Source of the DNA: Rouxiella sp. WC2420
Lineage (GTDB): Bacteria > Pseudomonadota > Gammaproteobacteria > Enterobacterales > Enterobacteriaceae
Reading direction: 5' to 3'
NCBI RefSeq assembly: GCF_041200025.1
Contig: NZ_CP165628.1
Coordinates: 1,054,001-1,118,000 of the forward strand
Length of the DNA: 64,000 nucleotides
Numbering within the stretch: the first letter of the stretch is position 1; each line of letters starts with the position of its first letter. This document shows positions 24,842-33,240 of the stretch, in pieces. The position numbers were made by a program, and so were the translations under genes. Under the pieces are notes generated by a model. That model saw only the letters and a list, made by a program, of their open reading frames with translations, was not told the DNA's origin and made no database searches.

Positions 24842-25615
24842 TTATTCGTGGCGGAGGAAACTGTCTGCATCTCGCCAGGCGGGAAAGGCTTCGCGGTAAT
24901 CCTGTAGCTCTTCCAGAGAGAGCTCTGCTTCGATAGTCATCGCAGCACTCGGTTCGGCGCGTGCCAAAACTTCACCCTGCGGGTTGATGATCAGACTGTC
25001 GCCGCTGTAATGGTGGCCATTGTCGTCGTCGCCAATGCGGTTGCAACCGGCAACATAAGCCTGATTTTCAATCGCGCGGGCGGTCAGCAGCGCTTGCCAG
25101 TGATGAGTGCGGCGAGCAGGCCAGTTGGCGACATACAGCGCCAAATCGTAATCCTGGCCGTTGCGCGACCAAACCGGGAAGCGCAAGTCATAACAGACCT
25201 GCGGCAGGATACGCCAGCCGCGCCATTCGACAATCTCCCGGCGTTTACCTGCGACATAATAGTTATGCTCTCCGGCCATGCGGAACAGGTGACGTTTGTC
25301 GTAAAAATGGACCTTGCCCTGAGGTTCAACCAGCAGGAAACGGTTGACTGCGCCTTTTGGCGTCGACAGCGCCACGCTGCCACCGACCATGGCATTAAGC
25401 CTGTTTGCCCACTGATGCAGCCATTCGATCACCCGAGATTCCGGCAATGCACGTTCCGGCGCCTGCATCGCGAAGCCGGTGGTAAACATCTCCGGCAGTA
25501 CGATTAAATCACGATTAACCAGCGGTGCAAGCAGCGAGTCGAAGTGCTTCAGGTTAGCTTCTCCGTCCAGCCAAACCAGTGGTTGTTGCAACAGCGAAAT
25601 CTTTAAAGTTGACAC
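24842..25615 (-). CDS. yafV: Omega-amidase (nitrilase superfamily), YafV
   Basis: A 257-residue nitrilase-family enzyme with Glu in VLPEMFTTGF, Lys in FYDKRHLF and nucleophile Cys in LPQVCYDLRFPVW. It is collinear with E. coli YafV over its length. Omega-amidases remove the amide from 2-oxoglutaramate made when glutamine is the amino donor, pulling transamination of 2-oxo-4-methylthiobutyrate to methionine. The start is GTG at 25615 with GGAG about 5 nt upstream; this overlaps the ybdL 3' end by 13 bp. The pairing with a methionine aminotransferase here, unlike in E. coli, supports that role. Confidence 0.92.
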   Translation of the reverse strand: MSTLKISLLQQPLVWLDGEANLKHFDSLLAPLVNRDLIVLPEMFTTGFAMQAPERALPESRVIEWLHQWANRLNAMVGGSVALSTPKGAVNRFLLVEPQGKVHFYDKRHLFRMAGEHNYYVAGKRREIVEWRGWRILPQVCYDLRFPVWSRNGQDYDLALYVANWPARRTHHWQALLTARAIENQAYVAGCNRIGDDDNGHHYSGDSLIINPQGEVLARAEPSAAMTIEAELSLEELQDYREAFPAWRDADSFLRHE

Positions 25616-26763
25616 AGGCGCTCCGCGGCAGCGTCCAGCGTGGCTTCCTTCTTGGCAAAGCACAGGCGGACCAGTTTATGGGGAAAAGGCTCGGCGCAGA
25701 ATACCGACAGCGGTATTGCGGCCACCCCAACATGTTCAACCAACCACTGACAGAATGCAACGTCATCCAAATCAGAGACTTCACTGTAATCCACCAACAG
25801 GAAATAGGTGCCTTCGCTTGGCAGCACTTTCAGACGGCTTTTCGCCAGCCCCTGGGCCAAACGATCGCGCTTGGCCTGATAAAATTCAGGCAGTTCCTGC
25901 CAGTGCTCGGGATGCTCGCGTAACATATCGGCCAGTGCCAACTGTACCGGCGTGGTGATTGCGAAGGTCAGAAACTGGTGAATTTTACGCAGTTCGGCGC
26001 TGATTGCCGCAGGAGCCAGACAGTAACCCACACGCCAGCCGGTCATGTGGAAGGTCTTGCCGAACGAAGAAACGGTAATCGCACGCTGGCGCAGCTGCGG
26101 GTGCAGCAGCACGCTGGCATGGCCTTGTTTGGCGAAGCAAATATGTTCGTAGACTTCATCGCTTATCACGAAAATATTGCGTTCGGCGATGATTTGCCAC
26201 AGTCGGTCAACATCCTGCTTGCTCCATGCAGTCGCGGTCGGATTGTGCGGCGTATTAATGATAATCACTTTGGTACGATCGGTGATTTGGTCGGCGAAAT
26301 GCGCCCAGTCAACCTTGAACTCTGGCGGCTGAAGCTGAATACGCCTGCTGATGCCGCCTGCCAGTTGAACCGCCGGGGCGTAACAGTCATAGCTCGGATC
26401 GAAGCTTATTACTTCATCACCCTGCGAGACCAGCGCGGTGATGGCAATGTACAGCGCTTCGGTAGCGCCTGAAGTAATAGTGATATCGCTTTCGGCATCG
26501 GGACGATAGCCATAGGCCTGCTCGGTTTTATCGGCGATCGCGTTACGCAGCGCAGGCGTGCCGGTCATTGGCGCGTACTGGTTAGACCCCGCCGCAACGT
26601 GCACGCTCAGCTGTTGGCGCAGATACTCCGGGCCGTCAAAATCGGGAAATCCCTGCGACAGATTGATAGCATTATGCTTTTGCGCCAGCGCACTCATTTG
26701 CGAGAAAATATTGGTTCCTAATGCGGGCAGTTTGCTCTGTGGAATAAGTGCTGCTGTACTCAT
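25603..26763 (-). CDS. ybdL: Methionine/glutamine-type aminotransferase YbdL (MtnE function)
   Basis: A 386-residue class I PLP aminotransferase collinear with E. coli YbdL. The PLP lysine is in VSSFGKTFHMTGWRVGY, and NLSQGFPDFDGPEYL and NTPHNPTATAW are the substrate and cofactor segments. YbdL prefers methionine, so here it should make methionine from 2-oxo-4-methylthiobutyrate, the last step of methionine salvage. The start at 26763 (SAALIPQSKLPALG type N-terminus) fits E. coli better than the ATG 23 codons upstream. It forms a unit with yafV, divergent from mtnBCD across a MetJ-box region. Confidence 0.93.
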   Translation of the reverse strand: MSTAALIPQSKLPALGTNIFSQMSALAQKHNAINLSQGFPDFDGPEYLRQQLSVHVAAGSNQYAPMTGTPALRNAIADKTEQAYGYRPDAESDITITSGATEALYIAITALVSQGDEVISFDPSYDCYAPAVQLAGGISRRIQLQPPEFKVDWAHFADQITDRTKVIIINTPHNPTATAWSKQDVDRLWQIIAERNIFVISDEVYEHICFAKQGHASVLLHPQLRQRAITVSSFGKTFHMTGWRVGYCLAPAAISAELRKIHQFLTFAITTPVQLALADMLREHPEHWQELPEFYQAKRDRLAQGLAKSRLKVLPSEGTYFLLVDYSEVSDLDDVAFCQWLVEHVGVAAIPLSVFCAEPFPHKLVRLCFAKKEATLDAAAERLCQL

Positions 26764-26887
26764 GGCTTTTCTTGCTCCGGTCGCTGTCTGGGCGATAAAA
26801 AGTCGTATCGTGATAGTACTCATCGATACCAATATGATAGATACCTATTGGTTGATACTACCGCACGATGATAATATTTGGCAATCG

Positions 26888-26919
26888 AGACGCTTAGATG
26901 TTTAAACGGCTAAATGCTT
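26888..26919. promoter_or_regulatory. Four tandem MetJ boxes between ybdL and mtnB
   Basis: Four consecutive 8-bp units resemble the MetJ consensus AGACGTCT: AGACGCTT, AGATGTTT, AAACGGCT and AAATGCTT. They sit between the divergent ybdL-yafV and mtnBCD units and would place both under methionine (SAM) repression. Confidence 0.85.
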
Positions 26920-27005
26920 TTATCGTCTAGCTCATAGCGAATCAGCATAATAAGTAGAATCAGTGCGAGATGGACTTCCTTAATGCATGGCTTGCGGGAA
27001 CAACA

Positions 27006-27620
27006 ATGACCGAAAATAACCCCTTGGAATCTTTGCTTGCTACCTGCCGCTGGATTGGCGACAAGGGCTGGTGCCCGGCCACTGGCGGCAATATGTCGGT
27101 GCGCGAAGATAATCAATACTGTCTGATTACTGAATCCGGTAAAGATAAAGGCACGCTGACCAGCGATGATTTTCTGCGCGTCGAGATTGCGACCAACCAC
27201 GCACCCAGCGGCAGAAGGCCGTCTGCGGAAACCGGGTTACATACGCTGATTTACCAGTTGTTTCCTGAAGTTGGCGCGGTGCTGCACACCCATTCGGTAA
27301 ATTCTACCGTGTTGTCCCGCCTTGAACGCAGCGACGGGCTGGTATTGCAGGGCTATGAAATGCAGAAATCTTTGGCTGGCCAACACACGCATCTTGATAC
27401 GGTCATCATCCCAATTTTCGATAATAGTCAGGATATTACCGCTCTGGCAGCAGAGATTGCCTTATGGGCGCAGTCTCATCCGCTACACTATGGTTTTCTG
27501 GTTCGTGGACACGGCCTGACCTGTTGGGGCAAAACTGTTGCCCACGCGCGCCGTCATCTTGAAGGACTGGAGTTTTTATTCCAGTGTGAGCTGCAACTTC
27601 GCCTGTTGGAGGCTAAATGA
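27006..27620 (+). CDS. mtnB: Methylthioribulose-1-phosphate dehydratase
   Basis: A 204-residue class II aldolase-fold zinc enzyme that dehydrates methylthioribulose 1-phosphate to the diketo compound. The GGNMSVRE motif, the zinc ligands HTHSVNSTV and the later [10 protein letters not shown] are present. The ATG at 27006 ([17 protein letters not shown]) agrees with family N-termini and follows a GGGAA element; an in-frame ATG at 26970 is possible. The mtnC ATG overlaps its stop. Confidence 0.93.
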   Translation: MTENNPLESLLATCRWIGDKGWCPATGGNMSVREDNQYCLITESGKDKGTLTSDDFLRVEIATNHAPSGRRPSAETGLHTLIYQLFPEVGAVLHTHSVNSTVLSRLERSDGLVLQGYEMQKSLAGQHTHLDTVIIPIFDNSQDITALAAEIALWAQSHPLHYGFLVRGHGLTCWGKTVAHARRHLEGLEFLFQCELQLRLLEAK

Positions 27621-28294
27621 TCCGTGCCATCGTGACTGATATTGAAGGGACCACAACCGACATCCGCTTCGTGCATCAGGTGCTTTTCCCTTATGCCAGA
27701 GCGCGCCTTGCCGATTTTATTACCCGGCATGGACAGGATTTGGAAGTACTGCAGGCGCTCGATGCATTGCGCGAAGAGATTAACCAGCCGCAGGCAGAAA
27801 TTGTCGACTTGGTTGACCAACTGTATGTTTATATGGATAAAGACGAGAAGTCACCGGCGCTGAAAACGTTGCAGGGCATTATCTGGCGCACGGGTTATAC
27901 CGAAGGGGATTTCCGCGGCCACGTTTATCCTGACGTCGTGCCGCAGTTGGTGCAGTGGCAGCAGCAGGGGATCAAACTTTATGTTTATTCTTCAGGCTCG
28001 GTCGATGCGCAAAGACTGCTATTTGGCTACAGCGAAGAAGGGGATCTCCTGCCGCTGTTCACTGACTATTTCGACACCCGCGTCGGTGCCAAGCGCGAAG
28101 TAACGTCTTATCAAAGTATTGCCGACCAGTTGCTGCTGCCGGCGCAGGATTTGCTCTTTTTGTCTGATATTCGCCAGGAATTGGATGCCGCGCGTGAAGC
28201 GGGTTGGCAAACGGTGCAGCTGATTCGCGACGAGCCAGACGAAGTGAGTGACCACAGGCAGGTTAACCGTTTTGATCAGATAGAACTTAACTGA
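27617..28294 (+). CDS. mtnC: Enolase-phosphatase E1 (acireductone synthase)
   Basis: A 225-residue HAD-superfamily enzyme that enolises and dephosphorylates the diketo intermediate to acireductone. HAD motif I is [10 protein letters not shown], motif II the YSSGSVDAQ region and motif IV the [13 protein letters not shown] stretch. Its start overlaps the mtnB stop by 4 bases (ATGA type). Confidence 0.94.
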   Translation: MIRAIVTDIEGTTTDIRFVHQVLFPYARARLADFITRHGQDLEVLQALDALREEINQPQAEIVDLVDQLYVYMDKDEKSPALKTLQGIIWRTGYTEGDFRGHVYPDVVPQLVQWQQQGIKLYVYSSGSVDAQRLLFGYSEEGDLLPLFTDYFDTRVGAKREVTSYQSIADQLLLPAQDLLFLSDIRQELDAAREAGWQTVQLIRDEPDEVSDHRQVNRFDQIELN

Positions 28295-28316
28295 TCTCAT
28301 TCACCAGGAGTTTGCA

Positions 28317-28862
28317 ATGAGTGCACTGACTATTTTCAGCGATAGCGATCCTTCAGCACCTGTTTGGGAAAGTCGTGATGGTGATGCTATCGCCGCCGAA
28401 TTGAAGAAAATCGATGTTCGCTTCGAGCGCTGGCAGGCGGATCGCGAGTTGGGCAGCAATCCTGAATCTGAACAGGTGATCGCCGCTTATCAGCATGAAA
28501 TCAACAAACTGGTGGCCGAGAAGGGCTATCAAAGCTGGGATGTGATTAGCATGAGTCCGGACCATGAACAGCGCGAGGTTCTGCGTACCAAGTTTCTGTC
28601 CGAACATATTCATGGCGAAGATGAAGTACGTTTTTTTGTCGATGGTGCAGGTTTATTCTGCCTGCATCTTGAAGGCAAGATTTTCCAGATCCTGTGCGAG
28701 AAGAATGACCTGATTTCGGTACCGGCCAACACCCGCCACTGGTTTGATATGGGCGGTTCGCCGTCATTTACCGCAATACGCCTGTTCGACAATCCAGAAG
28801 GCTGGGTCGCACATTTTACTGGCGACGCGATTGCCGATGCTTATCCGCGACTCGGTGAGTAA
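28317..28862 (+). CDS. mtnD: Acireductone dioxygenase
   Basis: A 181-residue cupin that cleaves acireductone with O2 to 2-oxo-4-methylthiobutyrate and formate (with Fe). Metal ligands are in [12 protein letters not shown] and the later HWFDMG. It is the third gene of mtnBCD. Its product is the substrate of the divergent YbdL aminotransferase. Confidence 0.95.
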   Translation: MSALTIFSDSDPSAPVWESRDGDAIAAELKKIDVRFERWQADRELGSNPESEQVIAAYQHEINKLVAEKGYQSWDVISMSPDHEQREVLRTKFLSEHIHGEDEVRFFVDGAGLFCLHLEGKIFQILCEKNDLISVPANTRHWFDMGGSPSFTAIRLFDNPEGWVAHFTGDAIADAYPRLGE

Positions 28863-28947
28863 TAAAAAGTCCTCTCGCAAACTTATCTAACTTATTGATG
28901 TGAATGGAATTAGTTAATTTATAAGGCAGGGAGCAGCTTTTAAAGTC

Positions 28948-28979
28948 CCGTCCCCCACTTTTTTTACAGTGGAGGACGG
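28948..28979. terminator. Hairpin between convergent mtnD and mtnA
   Basis: CCGTCCCCCACT (28948-28959) pairs with AGTGGAGGACGG (28968-28979) with one mismatch, around a T-rich loop. Its position in the convergent gap suggests a shared terminator, but there is no T-run after the stem on either strand. Confidence 0.4.
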
Positions 28980-29010
28980 CCAGGATGGAGAACTCGCGTC
29001 TCAATCGTAG

Positions 29011-30042
29011 CTAAGCTTTCAAGGCTGTTTTAAAAATCCCGTCTCTGACCTGCTCGGGTAATATTACCCCGCTGTCCAGCACCCACCCGCTGATCAACTC
29101 GGCCGGTGTGACATCAAATGCCGGATTGTAAACTTGCGCATCTTGCGGTGCCCACTGCACGTCGCCGAAACTGCCAGAAACGCCCGTAACTTCTCTCGCT
29201 GCGCGCTGTTCGATTGGTATTGCATCACCATTAGGGCAGTGTGAGTCGTGGGTAGTATGCGGCGCGGCAACGTAAAACGGAATGCCGTGATAGCGCGCGA
29301 GTACCGCCAAACTGTAAGTGCCGATTTTATTAGCTACGTCACCGTTGGCGGCAATGCGGTCAGCGCCGACCCAAATCGCATCGACCTGTTTTTTTGCCAT
29401 CAGGCTGGCGGCCATCGAATCACAAATCAGCTTGTAAGGAATGCCCAGCTCGCCTAATTCCCAGGCGGTCAGGCGTCCGCCCTGTAATAAAGGACGGGTT
29501 TCATCGACCCATACCTGTGAAACGTTACCCTGTTGATGCGCACGATGGATTACGCCCAGTGCAGTGCCGACGCCCGCAGTGGCCAGTCCGCCAGTATTAC
29601 AATGGGTTAGCAGGCGACTACCCGGAGCTACCAGCTGCGCGCCGTTGCTGGCAATGCGATTACACAGCTCACGATCTTCGCCCACCAGCCCTTCTGCTTC
29701 TTGCACCATCGCCGGAACATGAAAACGTTGTTCCAGTGCAGTTTTCATTCGATCCAGATTGTTCATCAGATTTACCGCGGTCGGACGCGATTCCCGAAGC
29801 GTAATCAGAGCCTGATGCAGATCTGCAACTGGCATGCCGCCTTCGGCCAGCTGTGCGAGCAGCAGGCTGGCGGATAAACCTATCAGTGGAGCACCGCGCA
29901 CGCGCAGAGCCTGAATGTGCCCGACCAAATCTTCAACGCTGCGACAAAGATGCCATTCAGCGCGCTGTGGTAAAGCCTGCTGATCCAGTATCCACAGCTG
30001 ACTTTTACGGATACGTAAACTGGTAGTAGTGAGAGTCTGCAT
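29011..30042 (-). CDS. mtnA: S-methyl-5-thioribose-1-phosphate isomerase
   Basis: A 343-residue enzyme of the eIF2B-like sugar isomerase family that converts methylthioribose 1-phosphate to methylthioribulose 1-phosphate. The catalytic Cys is in [19 protein letters not shown] and the Asp in [19 protein letters not shown]. It is divergent from mtnK, the kinase that makes its substrate, with MetJ boxes between them. Confidence 0.96.
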   Translation of the reverse strand: MQTLTTTSLRIRKSQLWILDQQALPQRAEWHLCRSVEDLVGHIQALRVRGAPLIGLSASLLLAQLAEGGMPVADLHQALITLRESRPTAVNLMNNLDRMKTALEQRFHVPAMVQEAEGLVGEDRELCNRIASNGAQLVAPGSRLLTHCNTGGLATAGVGTALGVIHRAHQQGNVSQVWVDETRPLLQGGRLTAWELGELGIPYKLICDSMAASLMAKKQVDAIWVGADRIAANGDVANKIGTYSLAVLARYHGIPFYVAAPHTTHDSHCPNGDAIPIEQRAAREVTGVSGSFGDVQWAPQDAQVYNPAFDVTPAELISGWVLDSGVILPEQVRDGIFKTALKA

Positions 30043-30103
30043 TGTGATTGAAATCCCTGTTGCGCGGTTGCATCTGATTGCTTATTCTGCCAACATAAGT
30101 TTC

Positions 30104-30127
30104 GGATGTATAGACGTCTAAATGCTT
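30104..30127. promoter_or_regulatory. MetJ boxes between mtnA and mtnK
   Basis: A perfect MetJ box AGACGTCT (30112-30119) is flanked by GGATGTAT and AAATGCTT in the same 8-bp register. It lies in the divergent mtnA/mtnK promoter region, matching the array before mtnB. Confidence 0.85.
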
Positions 30128-30225
30128 TTATGGCTACTTGCTTTTGCCGAGCACCATTCTGGTTTCAGGCTTTGTTGAACCACATAACATGTCGGGTTGC
30201 ACAAGAAAGATTACGAGAGGTTAGG

Positions 30226-31425
30226 ATGTCACGTTATTACACATTTAACGCCGCGGATGCCGTGGAATATGCCCGTCAGTTTGGTGGCGTGGACGATCCA
30301 CTGTCGTTGATAACTGCCGATGAAATCGGTGACGGCAACCTGAATCTGGTATTTAAAATCCGCGATACTCAGGGCATTAGTCGAGTCATTGTGAAACAGG
30401 CATTGCCGTACGTGCGTTGTGTAGGTGAGTCCTGGCCTTTGACTATTGACCGCTCGAGAATCGAAGCTGAAACGCTGATTGTCCATTATGAGCATTGCCC
30501 TCAGCACACGGCGAGAGTTATTCATCATGACCCTGAGCTGGCGGTGATGGTGCAAGAAGATCTCTCTGATTATGAAATCTGGCGCGGTGAGCTGGTAAAA
30601 GGCAAATACTATCCTCAGGCTGCGAGCCAGCTTGGCGAATATCTGGCGCAATCTCTGTTCCATACTTCAGATCTTTATCAGAACGCCGAGCATAAAAAAT
30701 CGGAAGTTGGCCGCTTTCTTAACCCTGAGCTTTGTCTGATCACTGAAGATCTGTTTTTTACCGATCCGTATATCGAGCATGAGCGCAATTGTTATGACGC
30801 TGCTTTGCAACCTACTGTTGATGAACTTCGCGCCGATATATCGTTACGTATTGCGGTAGGGGATCTTAAACAGCGTTTTCTCAGCAATGCTGAGGCTTTA
30901 TTGCACGGTGATGTGCACAGTGGCTCAATTTTTGTCGCTGAAGGTCGTCTGAAAGTGATCGACGCCGAATTTGGTTTTTATGGGCCGATTGGTTTTGATC
31001 CGGGGTCGGCCATGGGGAATCTGCTGCTGAATTACTGTGGATTACCAGGTTTGGTGGCTACGCGTGAGGCGGCGGACGGGCGTGAACAGCGTTTACAGGA
31101 TTTACGTGATCTGTGGCTGAGCTTCTCCGAGCGCTTCCTGCAACTGGCACGGGATAAAACTCAGGACCTGGCCTTTAAGATTCCGGGCTATGCGGAACAT
31201 TATCTCAAGCATATCTGGCATGATGCGGTAGGCTATTGCGGTTCTGAATTGATACGTCGCACTATTGGCTTTTCGAACGTTGCTGACCTGAAAAACATTG
31301 CCGACCAAGAAATGCGCCACGAATGCCAGCGTCATGCTTTAAGTCTAGGCCAGTGGCTAATTATTACTGCACCACAAATTGATGATATCGAAGGGCTGAT
31401 CGCTCGCATCCGTCAAAACGGTTAA
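30226..31425 (+). CDS. mtnK: S-methyl-5-thioribose kinase
   Basis: A 399-residue kinase of the choline-kinase/APH fold that phosphorylates methylthioribose. Conserved features are GDGNLNLVF (glycine loop), [14 protein letters not shown] (catalytic loop Asp) and [16 protein letters not shown] (metal-binding DxE). The ATG at 30226 follows GAGAGG and gives the usual family length; the 40-codon upstream extension covers the MetJ region and is rejected. Confidence 0.95.
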   Translation: MSRYYTFNAADAVEYARQFGGVDDPLSLITADEIGDGNLNLVFKIRDTQGISRVIVKQALPYVRCVGESWPLTIDRSRIEAETLIVHYEHCPQHTARVIHHDPELAVMVQEDLSDYEIWRGELVKGKYYPQAASQLGEYLAQSLFHTSDLYQNAEHKKSEVGRFLNPELCLITEDLFFTDPYIEHERNCYDAALQPTVDELRADISLRIAVGDLKQRFLSNAEALLHGDVHSGSIFVAEGRLKVIDAEFGFYGPIGFDPGSAMGNLLLNYCGLPGLVATREAADGREQRLQDLRDLWLSFSERFLQLARDKTQDLAFKIPGYAEHYLKHIWHDAVGYCGSELIRRTIGFSNVADLKNIADQEMRHECQRHALSLGQWLIITAPQIDDIEGLIARIRQNG

Positions 31426-31450
31426 TTTTCCTTCACTTAATTGTTTAAAA

Positions 31451-31475
31451 GCAGCCTGACCTTGATTCAGGCTGC
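31451..31475 (+). terminator. Stem-loop after mtnK
   Basis: GCAGCCTGA (31451-31459) pairs perfectly with TCAGGCTGC (31467-31475), 26 bp after the mtnK stop. T-run is absent; an intrinsic or attenuating terminator is likely. Confidence 0.5.
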
Positions 31476-31611
31476 GTGATACATCAAATATCTCATCAGA
31501 AAGAAGGGGCGCTTGCGTCCCAGACTTGTATAATGCCCGGCTACGAGGCGCCAGCGGGTAATCCCCAAGCAGTTCCTCGGTTACCAATCACCCACACGGG
31601 AATAAAGAATT

Positions 31612-32082
31612 ATGATGAATAACGATGTCTTGCGCAGCGTACGCTATATGCTCGACTTGAGCGAAGGCCGGCTGATTGAGATTCTGGCGTCTACCGGCAC
31701 AATTATTACTCCGGCGGTGATGTCGCGTTATCTGAAAAAAGAAGACGAAGCGGACTATATGGTTTGCCCGGATGAAGTGATGGCGAACTTCCTCAATGGT
31801 CTGATTTTCTTCAAACGTGGTAAAGACGATCGCTTCCCGGCTCCAGAAGTTGAAAAGCGTGTAACCAACAATGTGATGTTGAAAAAGTTGCGCGTGGCTT
31901 TTGAACTGAAAACTGAAGATTTGCAGGGCGTGTTGGCTGCTGCTGATTTTAAAGTTTCTGAAGGTGAGTTGAGCGCGTTCTTCCGTAAAGAAGGCCACAA
32001 GAACTATCGCCCGTGCGGTGATCAGGTTTTGCGCTACTTCTTGAAAGGTCTTACTATGCGCGTTCGCCCGAAAAAAGGCTGA
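31612..32082 (+). CDS. yehS: YehS-type DUF1456 protein
   Basis: A 156-residue protein with two DUF1456 repeats (about 4-70 and 84-150; NDVLRSVRYMLDLSE and NNVMLKKLRVAFELK begin them), collinear with E. coli YehS. The function is unknown. The last 48 bp of the gene are duplicated 613 bp downstream as part of a tandem repeat; the duplicate is an isolated 3' fragment. E. coli has yehS in a different chromosomal location. Confidence 0.9.
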   Translation: MMNNDVLRSVRYMLDLSEGRLIEILASTGTIITPAVMSRYLKKEDEADYMVCPDEVMANFLNGLIFFKRGKDDRFPAPEVEKRVTNNVMLKKLRVAFELKTEDLQGVLAAADFKVSEGELSAFFRKEGHKNYRPCGDQVLRYFLKGLTMRVRPKKG

Positions 32083-32133
32083 TTATTTCCTGACTTTTAT
32101 AAAAAAGTTCTGAAAATCGCCCTGTGCACCGCC

Positions 32134-32165
32134 CACAAAAAAACCGCCTATGGCGGTTTTTTTGT
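32134..32165 (+). terminator. Intrinsic terminator after yehS (also at 32748-32780 in copy 2)
   Basis: CACAAAAAAACCGCC pairs with GGCGGTTTTTTTGTG around a 3-nt loop, with the T-run inside the descending arm. The A-tract arm makes it usable in both directions. The second copy keeps the stem exactly. Confidence 0.88.
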
Positions 32166-32361
32166 GCTGGTCCGGTAAGCGGCCTTTCCAGCGGTATCAT
32201 ATTCATGTATTTCATTGTTTCGCAAGCACGCCTAAGCAAGACGATTTTGGTCTTAATAATATCGACTGTCAAGCGATCCCTAAGCCAAATTGGTGTAGGA
32301 TGGCCGCTGGCCTTTTCGCCACCTTAAGCAAGTGGGCACCGGGTTTAGAAAAGGATATCTA

Positions 32362-32535
32362 ATGGCCGTAACCGCAGGCACGCCTAAGTGCTTGTTTCAC
32401 GGTTTTATCTCCGGTGGTGGTTCCGTGAAGCGGTCTGAGCAAGGACCGCGCAATAAAAAGATACCTTTGTATCTTCATCATTGTTTCGGCTGTGGCAGTG
32501 AGCCTCGGAAAGGGGAGCTGGAATATTTCCAATAA
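32362..32535 (+). CDS. Conserved small ORF in the duplicated spacer, copy 1 (57 aa)
   Basis: The ORF begins at ATG 32362 with AAGGA about 8 nt upstream and encodes a basic 57-residue peptide starting MAVTAGTPKCLFHGFISG. It has three Cys (positions 10, 47, 49; HHCFGCGSEP near the end), suggesting metal binding or a disulfide. The second copy differs by one residue (Lys to Glu near position 37). An intrinsic terminator follows. I do not recognise the family. Equally, the region may be a structured small RNA, since several short inverted repeats lie in it (GCACGCCTAAGTGC, CGGTC..GACCG). Confidence 0.45.
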   Translation: MAVTAGTPKCLFHGFISGGGSVKRSEQGPRNKKIPLYLHHCFGCGSEPRKGELEYFQ

Positions 32536-32576
32536 CTCTCTCAACGTGATCATTACTACAACGAGCAAGTAAGCTA

Positions 32577-32603
32577 ATAGCCACCTGTGAGGGTGGCTAT
32601 TTT
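32577..32603. terminator. Terminator closing each spacer unit (also 33181-33207)
   Basis: ATAGCCACC pairs with GGTGGCTAT around TGTGAG, followed by TTT. In copy 2 it lies 8 bp beyond the fadE stop and would also serve fadE on the minus strand (A-rich/T-rich flanks). Confidence 0.75.
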
Positions 32604-32646
32604 CTATCTGTTAAGCGGCTTCGGTAGGTTTAGGCGTTTAAATGAC

Positions 32647-33240
32647 CTACTTCTTGAAAGGTCTTACTATGCGCGTTCGCCCGAAAAAAGGCTGATTATT
32701 TCCTGACTTTTATGAAAAAAGTTCTGAAAATCGCCCTGTGCACCGCCCACAAAAAAACCGCCAATGGCGGTTTTTTTGTGCTGGTCCGGTAAGCGGCCTT
32801 TCCAGCGGGCTTGAACTAACTTAACGCAAGCACAGATTAGTGATTTAATTTTGACCTTAATATTATTCTCTGTCAAGCGATCCCTAAGCCAAATTGGTGT
32901 AGGATGGCCGCTGGCCTTTTCGCCACCTTAAGCAAGTGGGCACCGGGTTTAGAAAAGGATATCTAATGGCCGTAACCGCAGGCACGCCTAAGTGCTTGTT
33001 TCACGGTTTTATCTCCGGTGGTGGTTCCGTGAAGCGGTCTGAGCAAGGACCGCGCAATGAAAAGATACCTTTGTATCTTCATCATTGTTTCGGCTGTGGC
33101 AGTGAGCCTCGGAAAGGGGAGCTGGAATATTTCCAATAACTCTCTCAACGTGATCATTACCACAACGAGCAAGTAAGCTAATAGCCACCTGTGAGGGTGG
33201 CTATTTTCCATCTATTAAGCGGCTTCGGTATGTTTAGGCG
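32647..33240 (+). repeat. Tandem duplication of the yehS-fadE spacer, copy 2
   Basis: The second copy begins with the last 48 bp of yehS, still in frame (an ATG at 32642 would give a 17-residue remnant), and ends in the genuine 3' end of fadE. Block A differs from copy 1 by one inserted base near 32713 and the terminator loop (AAT for TAT). Block B differs at only a handful of positions in 370 bp. Confidence 0.92.
32966..33139 (+). CDS. Conserved small ORF in the duplicated spacer, copy 2 (57 aa)
   Basis: Same reading frame, start and ribosome binding site as copy 1, with one predicted residue changed. Its upstream 62-bp block has diverged from copy 1 and contains TTTTGACC and TAATATTAT, possible -35/-10 elements, so the two copies may be expressed differently. 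Confidence 0.45.
   Translation: MAVTAGTPKCLFHGFISGGGSVKRSEQGPRNEKIPLYLHHCFGCGSEPRKGELEYFQ

Larger units (their letters stand above)
32034..32646 (+). repeat. Tandem duplication of the yehS-fadE spacer, copy 1
   Basis: This unit runs from the 3' end of yehS to a copy of the 3' end of fadE (TTAAGCGGCTTCGG at 32611-32624) and is followed at once by copy 2. Block A (32034-32194) and block B (32267-32636) are nearly identical to 32647-32808 and 32871-33240. Between them 72 bp (62 bp in copy 2) have diverged. Each unit holds an intrinsic terminator, a candidate promoter, a 57-codon ORF and a final terminator. The breakpoints lie inside the ends of both flanking genes. Confidence 0.92.

Noticed and set aside
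26820-27005. SAM riboswitch before mtnB
   Set aside because: The conserved motif is a row of 8-bp MetJ boxes, and no riboswitch-like nested stems are seen; protein control explains the region.
32359-33211. Minus-strand ORFs of 69-82 residues in the duplicated spacer
   Set aside because: They are antisense to the better supported 57-codon frame, lack ribosome binding sites and run through the terminator hairpin.
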